A DNA stretch of 64,000 nucleotides from a bacterium (lineage in GTDB: Bacteria; AUK180): the NCBI GenBank assembly GCA_023144005.1, contig JAGLGN010000022.1, positions 1 to 64,000 on the forward strand. The letters are read 5' to 3'. Position numbers and translations under genes: made by a program. Below the pieces are notes generated by a model that was not told the DNA's origin, made no database searches, and saw nothing but the letters and a program-made list of their open reading frames with translations. Positions 9,243-17,699 of this stretch are shown in pieces. Each line of letters begins with the position of its first letter. Within the stretch, counting starts at the first letter, position 1.

Positions 9243-9964
9243 TTGATCCTGTTGCCGCATTTTTTCATTATTTGATTTGCCCGCCAGAAGGAGTCCATTG
9301 TTCCCGCATCTGTCCAATCTCCCTTGAGAATGCCGTATGTCAAAGTATGGTCATTGACATATGCATTGTTTACTCCGGTTATCTCTAATTCCCCTCGATC
9401 TGAAAATTTCTGTTTGCGGATAATGTCAAAGACTTTTTCATCGTACATATAATAACCGATCACAGCGTAATTGCTTTTTGGCTTCTCGGGTTTTTCCTGT
9501 ATCTCCACGATCTTTCGCTCATCCAATGCAGCTATTCCGTACCTCTCGGGATCAGAAACCTTTCTCAACAAGACCTTTGCCCCTTCCTTCTGCTGGAGGA
9601 ATTCCTTGGCAAAAGGTGCAATGGAACGGGAAGCGATATTGTCACCGAGGATAACGCATATCCTTTCTCCATTGGCAAAGTTCTCCGCCAGCAGTAAAGC
9701 ATGCGCTATGCCCTTAGCGTCTTCCTGTACTTTGTAGGTGAATTGAACAGAAAAATCATGTCCGCTGCCCAGAAGGTTTACCATATCGCCCATATGCTCG
9801 GTAGATGTGACTATAAGAATATCTTTGATGCCGCATGAGATCAATTGGTTTATAGGATTGAATATCATCGGTTCCGAACCTACGGGAAGTAGATGCTTGT
9901 TGGTAACCTTTGTAAGTGGGTAAAGCCGTTGCCCTTTGCCTCCGGCGAGAATAACACCTTTCAT
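9239..9964 (-). CDS. rfbA: glucose-1-phosphate thymidylyltransferase
   Basis: A nucleotidyltransferase of 241 residues, the short form of RmlA/RfbA known from some Gram-positives rather than the 290-residue form. It begins MKGVILAGGKGQRLYPLT, the nucleotide-binding loop (Q where many homologues have T), followed by NKHLLPVGSEPMI, LGDNI and EKPEKPKSNYAVIGYYMYD. It joins dTTP and glucose-1-phosphate. GGAGG lies before the ATG and a good promoter lies upstream. It is first in the minus-strand operon; rmlC and rmlD are absent, which argues against rhamnose as the product. Confidence 0.93.
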   Translation of the reverse strand: MKGVILAGGKGQRLYPLTKVTNKHLLPVGSEPMIFNPINQLISCGIKDILIVTSTEHMGDMVNLLGSGHDFSVQFTYKVQEDAKGIAHALLLAENFANGERICVILGDNIASRSIAPFAKEFLQQKEGAKVLLRKVSDPERYGIAALDERKIVEIQEKPEKPKSNYAVIGYYMYDEKVFDIIRKQKFSDRGELEITGVNNAYVNDHTLTYGILKGDWTDAGTMDSFWRANQIMKKCGNRIK

Positions 9965-9980
9965 ATTGCCTCCGCACGAA

Positions 9981-10008
9981 ATTATAGCATATAGATTGTG
10001 GAATTCAA
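9981..10008 (-). promoter_or_regulatory. promoter of rfbA-rfbB-wecE
   Basis: On the minus strand: TTGAAT (10008-10003), 16 bp spacer ending TGc, TATAAT (9986-9981). The start would lie near 9974, leaving a short leader with the GGAGG site before rfbA. Confidence 0.65.
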
Positions 10009-10113
10009 AACAAATCCCAACGAATCCTCCACGCCCTTTCGAGAAAAATAGTTTTCACCTGACGATCCCGAGTGTTTCATGGAACAACTTACACAGAAAA
10101 ATGGCCTCATATC

Positions 10114-10141
10114 TTGAAATAAATGGAGAAATAAGTATAAT
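10114..10141 (+). promoter_or_regulatory. promoter of the YfhO-like gene
   Basis: TTGAAA (10114-10119), 16 bp spacer, TATAAT (10136-10141). The expected start is near 10148, 24 nt before the ATG at 10172. It diverges from the rfbA promoter. Confidence 0.6.
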
Positions 10142-10171
10142 ATTCCATAAGAAATAAGCAATAAATGTACA

Positions 10172-12523
10172 ATGAAGAAGGTGTATCCGATCGCAGGCGG
10201 GAGTAAAGAAATTATGAAAGAAGAAAAAGATCTTTTAAGAACGGAAATCAGTTCAGCTGACATACAAATAGTAAAGAACAGAAAAAAACAATTAATTACT
10301 TTCTATATCTTTCCGATAATTCTGATCGTGCTATTTTTATCTCAGATACTTTTTACGAGTAAAATTATACTTAATAATGATGTTAATTTAATGTACATGC
10401 GTGATTTTACGATCAAGGATTCATTAAAGGATTTTGAAATTCCCCTGTGGGAATATCATTTTCAGATGGGATCTCCGGCAGTATTTTATCCCAACTATCT
10501 TTTCTTGTTTCACTTCCTTCATATAGGTGCAAATCCATTTGCTGGGATGAAGTTATTTTACTTGATCTCGATCATATTGGCCTTTTTATTTATGAAATTC
10601 TACCTGAAAGAGATCGGTTTGTCCGAGACAACTTCCTCCTTATTCGGCCTTGCATATAGCTTTAATTCATATCTTATGGTGCATTTGTTTGCTGGCCATC
10701 TGGGAATCGTTGCGGGTATAACCTTTTTTATTCCAATCCTTATATTTATTGAAAGATCGTTTAAATATGATTCTAAATGGGACGGGGTCGGAATTGTTGT
10801 TAGTACATTCTTTTTCTTTGCCGGTTCTCATGCACAATATGTTTATTACGGTGTGTTCTTTATTCTGTTTTACGTGATTTTCAAGTATTTTCAAACAAAT
10901 AATCGAAAAAGACTAATAAAAGTGATCTTGATCTTTGTCATTTCGGGCCTTATTTCAGCTATTACAGTCTTACCAAGTCTTTATATTGCTTTTTTAGACC
11001 ATTCGCGCGGTACAGGTTTTTCCATGGACCGGGCTTTGAGAAGAAGTTATGATCTTAGACAATATATTTCCTTAATATTACCAAGTTTTTTCGGATATCC
11101 CGAGAACCCTTTTTATTGGGGTAGGCCAACATTTACAGAATTGACTTCATATTCGGGAATTGTACCGTTATTTTTCTCTATTATATTTATTTTTAGCGGT
11201 TGGTTTAAAAAGCAGAAACCATACATCATCTTTTATTTGGTAATAATAATAGGTTCTCTGTTATTGGCCTCAAATTCAATTGCCAATGTACTGATGTTTA
11301 AATATTTCCCGCTTTATAAAATTATCAGAAACCCAGGCCGTATACTCTACTTTTTCATCATGGGGATAACAGTTATCGGCGCCCACGGTTTCCAGAATAT
11401 ATTTTACAAAGAAAAAGCAAAAATTAATTTTGAAATAATTTTCTTTATCATTTCTGGATTAACGGTTCTGTATTTTATACTGCAACCGGTAACTTTTAAT
11501 CTTCTTGGAAAATTTCTGGAAGAGATTAATGTTAAATGGCACAATATTAATTTTAATATTTTCAGATCATTAATCTTCAGTATATTAATTCTTTTGATAC
11601 TTATTTTTCGGAAAAAGATCCGAGTACTATTTCTCATTCCCTTCCTTTTAATGATAATATTCTTTGATCAGTTCGCTTTAGCCCTTCCTATGAAAAAGGG
11701 TCTCGTTTTCAAAGAACCTTTGAACAAGTACAGAAAGATCCTGGACACTATAAAAAAAGATGGAAATATTATAATATACCTGGATCCTAAAAGTGATTTT
11801 GAAGTTCCCGGCTATCTCATGTATACTATTGCAGAGAGCAGAATGAACCCGCTGATTCACTATGCAGAGATCACGCTTCTTAATTATGGTAGTTTCTTAA
11901 ATAGAATTGACGGATTTGAACCATCTCGATATAGGAAGACCAGGAACTATATTGAGAACTATTCGCATATCTATGTTAAATTAGCCTCAGTGCAATATTT
12001 CCTAACTACAATCAAAAATAATTCAAAGGATCTCGAGTTATTTGATCTAAAGGACGGACTCTATATTTACAAGAATAAGAAGGTAAAAGGTCTTTATCCA
12101 TTTCTGCCGGGGAAAAAAGAAATGCTTCCCGACAATTCTCCCGAGTTATTTTTCAAGCCCGACAGAATACAAGAGACAGAATTTTTTATTAATAATCCTC
12201 ATCTTTTCAATAAATTTGAAAAGACCGTGATCGGCAATTTAAACATAAAAAATAATTCTCAATCTTTTGATATAAAAGTCTTTCGAGAAGGGTATCTTAT
12301 CATTAATCAAACACTAACCCCTTTCCATATAATAAGGATCAATGGCAAAAAAACAAAATTTACTGCAATTGATTACATATTTGGTGCGGTCTATCTGGAA
12401 CCGGGGAATTACGATGTAGAGATCCGTTACTCACCGCACGTTAATAAAATAAGCTGGGCACTATTTTTCCTGGGCTTGGCTTTCTTTGGTTTTTACATAT
12501 TTAAGAAGAGACACTTGAAATAA
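10172..12523 (+). CDS. YfhO-like polytopic membrane protein (GT-C type)
   Basis: A 783-residue protein with a short basic cytoplasmic start, about twelve membrane helices (46-505) and a soluble C-terminal part closed by one last helix. YfhO-like signs are the early extracytoplasmic loop, RQYISLILPSFFGYPEN near residue 305, and the tail pattern of LIINQTLTPFHIIRING followed by LEPGNYDVEIRYSP and a final helix. YfhO proteins are thought to transfer sugars from polyprenyl-phosphate donors outside the membrane. A polyprenyl-phosphate-sugar synthase-like gene follows directly, which fits. ATG 10172 lacks a clear ribosome site; ATG 10214 is an alternative. Confidence 0.72.
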   Translation: MKKVYPIAGGSKEIMKEEKDLLRTEISSADIQIVKNRKKQLITFYIFPIILIVLFLSQILFTSKIILNNDVNLMYMRDFTIKDSLKDFEIPLWEYHFQMGSPAVFYPNYLFLFHFLHIGANPFAGMKLFYLISIILAFLFMKFYLKEIGLSETTSSLFGLAYSFNSYLMVHLFAGHLGIVAGITFFIPILIFIERSFKYDSKWDGVGIVVSTFFFFAGSHAQYVYYGVFFILFYVIFKYFQTNNRKRLIKVILIFVISGLISAITVLPSLYIAFLDHSRGTGFSMDRALRRSYDLRQYISLILPSFFGYPENPFYWGRPTFTELTSYSGIVPLFFSIIFIFSGWFKKQKPYIIFYLVIIIGSLLLASNSIANVLMFKYFPLYKIIRNPGRILYFFIMGITVIGAHGFQNIFYKEKAKINFEIIFFIISGLTVLYFILQPVTFNLLGKFLEEINVKWHNINFNIFRSLIFSILILLILIFRKKIRVLFLIPFLLMIIFFDQFALALPMKKGLVFKEPLNKYRKILDTIKKDGNIIIYLDPKSDFEVPGYLMYTIAESRMNPLIHYAEITLLNYGSFLNRIDGFEPSRYRKTRNYIENYSHIYVKLASVQYFLTTIKNNSKDLELFDLKDGLYIYKNKKVKGLYPFLPGKKEMLPDNSPELFFKPDRIQETEFFINNPHLFNKFEKTVIGNLNIKNNSQSFDIKVFREGYLIINQTLTPFHIIRINGKKTKFTAIDYIFGAVYLEPGNYDVEIRYSPHVNKISWALFFLGLAFFGFYIFKKRHLK

Positions 12524-12542
12524 ATTATTTTTATTCTATAAT
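12515..12542 (+). promoter_or_regulatory. leaderless-type promoter
   Basis: TTGAAA (12515-12520), 16 bp spacer, TATAAT (12537-12542), then 6 nt and the ATG at 12549. The -35 lies in the last codons of the preceding gene. No ribosome binding site fits between, so transcription should begin at the start codon. Confidence 0.65.
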
Positions 12543-12548
12543 CTTTAT

Positions 12549-13256
12549 ATGAATAAAGGCTGTATTCTAATTCCCACATATAACGAAGTGGAGAACATTA
12601 AAAATCTCATCTTAAAAATTAGACAGTATCTTACAGATATTCAAATTTATGTAATAGATGATAATTCGCCTGATGGCACAGCAAATATTGTTAGGAAAAT
12701 CGAGGAAACTGATATGAATGTGCGATTAATTTTCAGGCCCAAAAAAAATGGTTTGGGAGCCGCTTATATTCACGGGATGACTGTTGCCGCGGAAAAGGAA
12801 TTTGATTTCGTGATAATGATGGACAGTGATTTTTCACATAACCCAAAACATCTCCCTACAATGATCGAAAATATCCAGAAGTATGATGTGGTGATCGGTT
12901 CCCGTTATGTAAAAGGCGGCGGTATTAAGAATTGGCCCATGTATCGTAAACTTATGAGTTTTGCTGCCAACTACATGATAAAAATTTTCTTAAAGGCAAA
13001 TGTTAAAGACAGTACCACCGGATATAGATGTATAAAAACAAATATATTAAAAAAGATCAAATTTGAAACTATTCATTCTCAGGGATATTCTTTTTTATAT
13101 GAGATGTTATGGCGTATTGAAGGGGTGGGTGCCCGGATAAAGGAGATTCCCATAATATTTATCGATAGGCAATTTGGGCAAACAAAGATATCTCAGGGCG
13201 AAATATTAAAAGCCATGACAATGTTAGTACGATTAAATTTTAGTAGAAAATTTTAA
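12549..13256 (+). CDS. GT2 glycosyltransferase, polyprenyl-phosphate mannose synthase-like (DPM1 type)
   Basis: The 235-residue protein has a GT-A fold start (CILIPTYNEVENI), the DDNSPDGTA motif, MMDSDFSHNP as the metal-binding D-x-D, and DSTTGYRCI in the acceptor region. This order is that of dolichyl/polyprenyl-phosphate mannose synthases, which load a sugar on a lipid phosphate at the inner face of the membrane. It lacks C-terminal helices. The upstream YfhO-like protein is a plausible user of the product. The start codon lies 6 nt after a TATAAT box, so the mRNA is probably leaderless. Confidence 0.83.
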   Translation: MNKGCILIPTYNEVENIKNLILKIRQYLTDIQIYVIDDNSPDGTANIVRKIEETDMNVRLIFRPKKNGLGAAYIHGMTVAAEKEFDFVIMMDSDFSHNPKHLPTMIENIQKYDVVIGSRYVKGGGIKNWPMYRKLMSFAANYMIKIFLKANVKDSTTGYRCIKTNILKKIKFETIHSQGYSFLYEMLWRIEGVGARIKEIPIIFIDRQFGQTKISQGEILKAMTMLVRLNFSRKF

Positions 13257-14165
13257 ATGATGTTCCTGGAAAAGAAATGTCCCTTATGCGGTTCCGATAA
13301 CAGCAAGATCATCCACAGTGGTTACAGACCGGAAAAAATAGATATCAAATCCATGAATTGCACATCCACCGACTTCGGACTTTTCACAAATATCAAAAAA
13401 TGCAGGGAGTGTGGAATGATCTTTCAGTCTCCTGTGCTCACGGAAGAATCTTTGATCGAGCTTTACAAAAATGTGGAAGATCAAATTTATCTTGAAAAAA
13501 ATGAAGAGAGAAAATTGAATTTTTCCCAGTATGTGAAATTGATAAAACAATACCTCTCGAAAAGCTCACATCTTCTCGAGATCGGTTCTTACACGGGAGT
13601 ATTCCTTGAAATGTTAAATAGAGAGGGAATAGGAACGGCTGGTCTGGAACTTTCGGATTGGGCAAGGCAAATTGCAAAAGAAACGGGTGCTGAGGTTTAT
13701 GGTCAACCCCTTTCCCAACTATACGAGGAATTGAAGAATAAATACGACGGCGTCTGTTTATGGGATGTTATTGAGCATTACATTGATCCTCTAAAGGAAT
13801 TAAGCTATATGAATAAGGTGTTGAAAGAAAACGGCTATCTTTTTATTTCCACTCTTGATATATCAAGCTTTACCGCGAAGATACTGGGGAAAAAGTATCC
13901 TTTTCTTATGCTCATGCACACAGTATATTTTTCAAAAAAAACGCTTAAAAAAATCCTTAATAAAACGGGATTTAAAATCATTAAGATAAAAAAGCATAAT
14001 AGGATGGTTTCGGAGAAATATCTTTATAACCGGATAAATACATTCCTGGGAAGGTTTTCCTTCATCGTGAAAATGCCATTTTTTCTCTACTTCCGTATCT
14101 TTGGTAAAAAATTCATTTCCATTGGATTCATGGGCTTGATGGATGTGGTTGCTGTGAAAAAGTGA
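13257..14165 (+). CDS. SAM-dependent methyltransferase with N-terminal zinc ribbon
   Basis: This 302-residue protein has two Cys-x2-Cys pairs (CPLC, CREC) in its first 50 residues, forming a probable zinc ribbon, followed by a class I methyltransferase fold: LLEIGSYTGVFLEML as motif I and GVCLWDVIEHYIDP as the motif IV region. Similar proteins in surface-polysaccharide clusters methylate sugars, but the substrate here cannot be told. It starts at the base after the stop codon of the preceding GT2 gene, so the two are co-transcribed. It converges with the minus-strand glycosyltransferase at 14241. Confidence 0.78.
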   Translation: MMFLEKKCPLCGSDNSKIIHSGYRPEKIDIKSMNCTSTDFGLFTNIKKCRECGMIFQSPVLTEESLIELYKNVEDQIYLEKNEERKLNFSQYVKLIKQYLSKSSHLLEIGSYTGVFLEMLNREGIGTAGLELSDWARQIAKETGAEVYGQPLSQLYEELKNKYDGVCLWDVIEHYIDPLKELSYMNKVLKENGYLFISTLDISSFTAKILGKKYPFLMLMHTVYFSKKTLKKILNKTGFKIIKIKKHNRMVSEKYLYNRINTFLGRFSFIVKMPFFLYFRIFGKKFISIGFMGLMDVVAVKK

Positions 14166-14240
14166 TATTTCCTGAAGAAAAATGGAGTTATCCCTTCTCT
14201 CATTCTTTCCTAAAAACCGCTTTTCATGGATTTGAAAGTG

Positions 14241-15314
14241 TCAAAATGTCAACCTGGCACTCATATTAAGAAATTTGATAAATTCACTTTTTTGCCGATT
14301 ATATTCAGTTGCATATCTCTTCAGAGCATTATCAGCATTTTTCAAATGTTCAGTGATGTATGTATCCTGAAACAAAATTTTCGGCTCTGTACGAATGTCA
14401 TCAATTAGAATCCCTCCGCCGCATGCAACTTCCCGCGAGATCTCAGTTCCAAGAATAATGGGAATGCATCCGGAAGAAAATGCTTCAATGATGGGTATTC
14501 CGAAGCCCTCGTAGGAGGACAAATAGAAAATGTAAAGGGAATGATCTAAAAGCGTCTCTTTTTCTTCATCGGAGACATAGCCCTTTAGTCTAATTGCGGC
14601 CCTTACAGAGGGAGAAAGAGAAGAAAGTTTTGCATCGAATGTTTGTTGATATTCTTTTCTGACTGCACCCGCAAATATCAGTTCTGCAGAGGGCCGCTGC
14701 TGGAGGATCTCTTGAAAAATATCAATGACCAATTCCGGATTTTTCCTTTCCTCGATAGTTCCAAGACATAAAAAAATGTCCTTCTCCCCGGGAGGTTCCG
14801 GCATTGATTCAGGAATGCTGATCTTTGGGTAAAGGACAATAATTTTTTCTTTTGGAAAATTGTAGTATTCAGTGATCTCCCTTTTTATCGTGTTGGAAAT
14901 CGTAAGAATGTGATCAGCCCTTTTTATACTGTTTTCGGTGGATACTGTGAAATAGTTGATCGAGTTCATATCTTTATCGTTCCTTTTTATGAATTCCAGG
15001 TCATATATCACCGGGATCTTTGTAAATCCTTTCTGTGGCGGTGTGTAGAAATATGGGGAGATCAAGATATCTGCCCTCAACATCTTTGCCAGCTTGCCAA
15101 TAATAAATCTATCCCACAATTTTCTTAATTTGAAATTTCTAAAGGAGAATCTAAAAGTCTTTGTGTTCGGATAGGAAAGTTTCTTTTTGTAATTCTTAAT
15201 AAGAATTGTTTCGGGACAAGCTTCCTGAAGTATTTCTATCAAACCTCTGATGTAATTGGTTATTCCAGAATAGCCGTATTGCAATTGTGATATATCTAAT
15301 GCGATCCTCTTCAT
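14241..15314 (-). CDS. GT4 glycosyltransferase
   Basis: The 357-residue protein starts MKRIALDISQLQYGYSGITNYIRGL, with the glycine loop of GT-B enzymes that bind an activated sugar. The second half has LCLGTIEERKNPELVIDIF and SSYEGFGIPIIEAFSSG, the E-x7-E element of GT4. The acceptor is unknown. It follows the minus-strand methyltransferase by a few bases and is probably co-transcribed with it. Confidence 0.83.
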   Translation of the reverse strand: MKRIALDISQLQYGYSGITNYIRGLIEILQEACPETILIKNYKKKLSYPNTKTFRFSFRNFKLRKLWDRFIIGKLAKMLRADILISPYFYTPPQKGFTKIPVIYDLEFIKRNDKDMNSINYFTVSTENSIKRADHILTISNTIKREITEYYNFPKEKIIVLYPKISIPESMPEPPGEKDIFLCLGTIEERKNPELVIDIFQEILQQRPSAELIFAGAVRKEYQQTFDAKLSSLSPSVRAAIRLKGYVSDEEKETLLDHSLYIFYLSSYEGFGIPIIEAFSSGCIPIILGTEISREVACGGGILIDDIRTEPKILFQDTYITEHLKNADNALKRYATEYNRQKSEFIKFLNMSARLTF

Positions 15315-15317
15315 GGA

Positions 15318-15920
15318 TTAGATCTTTCGGCCTACGATATATGCGTCTTTGGGTGTGAAATATTTACCGAAGACATTGAACCTTCTTAAGAATCCTTTAA
15401 AACCTTTGAATTTTGTGTCTTTATCGAACCCTTTTTCTACAATTTCAAATCCTGTATCAATCAGAAGGTTTTCAAGTATCAGCAGGGGGTATGGCCTTTT
15501 ATGCTCCAGATCCAACCAGAATGTTTCCGTTGCGACTTCAAGGTTTTGAAAGTTAGGTGTAATGATCACAAGGATACCGCTTTTTTCAAGAAGATCCCGG
15601 CATTTTGAAAAAAATCCCATTATCTCTTCACCGGAAATATGTTCAACAATGTGACTTGCCATTATCCCTGAAAATTCTTTGTCCGTTCTGAAGTCAATGA
15701 AGGAGATATTTTCAACCCGGAATCCCTTTTCCTTCAATTGCTCAATTTCCTGGATGTCCGTATCAAGTCCGAGAGAAATAATCCCTTGGAGTTTCAAGGC
15801 CTCCAGGAATTCTCCCCGTCCACATCCAATATCCAAGACAATGTCTTTTGAGAAGTACTTGACATACTTTTTTATCCGGTTGAATATGGTTTGATAAGGT
15901 CCTCTAAATGATGTAAACAT
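15318..15920 (-). CDS. class I SAM-dependent methyltransferase
   Basis: A methyltransferase of about 200 residues with VLDIGCGRGEFLEAL as the SAM-binding loop, an acidic LGLDTD after beta-2 and MASHIVEHI around motif IV. Its substrate is not apparent, but it is paired with a glycosyltransferase. The longest open frame starts at 15941, but that ATG is formed by the last bases of a TATAAT box and would not be in the mRNA. The ATG at 15920 follows GAGTGGAG at workable spacing and is the better start. Confidence 0.75.
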   Translation of the reverse strand: MFTSFRGPYQTIFNRIKKYVKYFSKDIVLDIGCGRGEFLEALKLQGIISLGLDTDIQEIEQLKEKGFRVENISFIDFRTDKEFSGIMASHIVEHISGEEIMGFFSKCRDLLEKSGILVIITPNFQNLEVATETFWLDLEHKRPYPLLILENLLIDTGFEIVEKGFDKDTKFKGFKGFLRRFNVFGKYFTPKDAYIVGRKI

Positions 15921-15939
15921 AGTTGTTGTAACTCCACTC

Positions 15940-15967
15940 ATTATAGCATAAATATTGCAATTTTCAA
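15940..15967 (-). promoter_or_regulatory. minus-strand promoter interleaved with its divergent partner
   Basis: Minus strand: TTGAAA (15967-15962), 16 bp spacer ending TGc, TATAAT (15945-15940). It drives the methyltransferase at 15920. Its -35 lies inside the spacer of the plus-strand promoter at 15955-15982. Confidence 0.65.
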
Positions 15968-15982
15968 TAGATGTGTTATAAT
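15955..15982 (+). promoter_or_regulatory. leaderless-type promoter interleaved with its divergent partner
   Basis: TTGCAA (15955-15960), 16 bp spacer with extended TGt, TATAAT (15977-15982), then 6 nt to the ATG at 15989. Its -35 lies within the spacer of the opposing minus-strand promoter, so one polymerase at a time could bind. Confidence 0.65.
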
Positions 15983-15988
15983 CAATTT

Positions 15989-17068
15989 ATGAGAAAAGTC
16001 CTTATGTTGTCCAATCTGGGGCACAATCTTATTCAGACAAAAAGGCTGATAAAGGGCTCTGGAAATTATTCCTTTTTTACAGCATTTGAATCTTTGGGAT
16101 GTGAAGTGGATCTTCTGTCGCTTGATAGAAAGGGGTATGAGTGGATAAGTAGTTTCAGCCCTTATTTATGGAGATTTTTCTATTATCATTTTAAAAGATT
16201 TTCTGAAAAGGATAACAGACGGTTTCAGAACAATCTTGTACAAAAGGTCAAAGACCTTAACCCGGAGATCGTTTTTATCGTTGTTGGAAATCAGATACTT
16301 CCCGAGACGATAAAAAGGATCTCTGAAATTTGCCCGAATACTGTTCTCTGGATCGGTCTGGACCCTGAATCAGCCGGATGGGACAATGTAATTAATTCAG
16401 TACCTCACTATAGTCACATTTTCATTGTGGATCCGGATTGGCAACCCAAATTTGAGAAATGGGGGGCGAGAGAGATCTTTCAGCAGGACTTGGGAGTCGA
16501 TCCATCGGCGTTTCACCCCATGAAAATCCAGGAGGAAGAGCAAAAAGAATATGCGTGTGATCTGGCCTTCGTCGGACAGTGGAACGAATTCAGGGAAGAG
16601 TTTTTCTCATCTATTGCGGATTACGACCTCGGTCTCTGGGGAAAGGGCTGGAAGGAGAATATTTCTCCGTCGTCCCCTTTATATAAAGCAATCCGGGGCC
16701 CGGCATTTGGAGAGGAAGTCGCAAAAATTTACAATTGCTGCAAGATCGTCATTAACACACATACCAGATTTACCAAATACGGTATTAATATGAGAACATA
16801 CGAGGCCGCGGGATGTCAAGCTTTTCAAATTGTAGATGATGTCAGAGGAATACCCACCCTTTTTAAGGAGGGAGAAGAAATTGTGATATACAGGAATAAT
16901 GATGATCTGAGGAGTAAGATCAATTTCTATCTGAAGAATGATCAGAAGAGAGAAGAAATAGGTAGAAATTCCTTGGATCGTGTCTTGCGTGATCATACTT
17001 ATTCCCATCTAATCGGCAATGTCCTGAGCAAGGTATTTGTGGATGAGAGGGCGAGAGATGCTGTTTAA
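15989..17068 (+). CDS. CgeB-family glycosyltransferase-like protein
   Basis: The 359-residue protein begins MRKVLMLSNLGHN. It has the layout of CgeB/DUF3880 proteins: an N-terminal Rossmann half with SLGCEVDLLSLDR, the middle DLAFVGQWNEFREEFF strand, and NMRTYEAAGCQAFQIVDDV near the end, in place of the GT4 E-x7-E. These proteins are thought to be GT-B glycosyltransferases acting on cell-surface or spore glycans. A six-codon upstream extension (ATG 15971) falls inside the promoter and is rejected; ATG 15989 lies 6 nt after TATAAT. Confidence 0.75.
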   Translation: MRKVLMLSNLGHNLIQTKRLIKGSGNYSFFTAFESLGCEVDLLSLDRKGYEWISSFSPYLWRFFYYHFKRFSEKDNRRFQNNLVQKVKDLNPEIVFIVVGNQILPETIKRISEICPNTVLWIGLDPESAGWDNVINSVPHYSHIFIVDPDWQPKFEKWGAREIFQQDLGVDPSAFHPMKIQEEEQKEYACDLAFVGQWNEFREEFFSSIADYDLGLWGKGWKENISPSSPLYKAIRGPAFGEEVAKIYNCCKIVINTHTRFTKYGINMRTYEAAGCQAFQIVDDVRGIPTLFKEGEEIVIYRNNDDLRSKINFYLKNDQKREEIGRNSLDRVLRDHTYSHLIGNVLSKVFVDERARDAV

Positions 17069-17155
17069 TTCCTTTCGTTTAGATTTCATTGGAGCAGAAG
17101 AGTTTTTGAAAATACTGAATGTTGGTATTAATAAAATACTTAACAAGAGTAAGTT

Positions 17156-17698
17156 ATGATTAACGAAGTAGGCGAAACACTGCGCTTTATAAAAATCGCA
17201 AATATAGATTTTCACGCCAAGGAGCATAATTATCAGTCAATACTCTCTTTTTACTCCGATAGGTGGCTTTCTCCCGGAATTTCTTCAGCTAGAGATATAA
17301 ACGACAAAGAGGGATTTGAAGTGCAGATATTTCAGATTGGCAGATGTCAGAAGGATGATCACTTAATACAAGACGGATTACGAGTGAATTTTTTCAAGGG
17401 CGCTCCTTCAATATATCCCAATAGAAAATCTTTGAATTATAAACTGCATTCAAGATCACTGGAAAAAAACATTATTTCCTACAAACCTGACCTCGTTCAT
17501 ATCAATCAAAGCTCCGGAAAAAACTTTATGCGATTTTGCGATTTCCTGAGAAGGAAAGGAATCCCATATGTTGTGCATTTTCGTGGCGGAGATCTGAAAA
17601 TGTTTTCAGATCAGCGGCAGATGGCCTTTTTGAACGCAAAGAAATTATCAGAGGATTTAGATGCTAAACTACGAATGTCCTCAGGAAAGAGAGAATAA
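17156..17698 (+). pseudogene. truncated GT4 glycosyltransferase (N-terminal half only)
   Basis: The open frame of 180 residues matches only the acceptor-binding half of a GT4 enzyme and ends before any donor-binding domain. Residues from about 75 on run parallel to the next gene: FFKGAPSIYPNRKSLNYKL against FFEGKPSFLPNNKSVNFKL, then KPDLVHINQSSGKNF against KPDILHLNQSAGKNF, and VVHFRGGDL against IIHFRGGNL. It looks like a duplicated, truncated paralogue of its neighbour. It could still be expressed, since the next ATG lies one base after its stop codon. Confidence 0.7.
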
Positions 17699-17699
17699 A

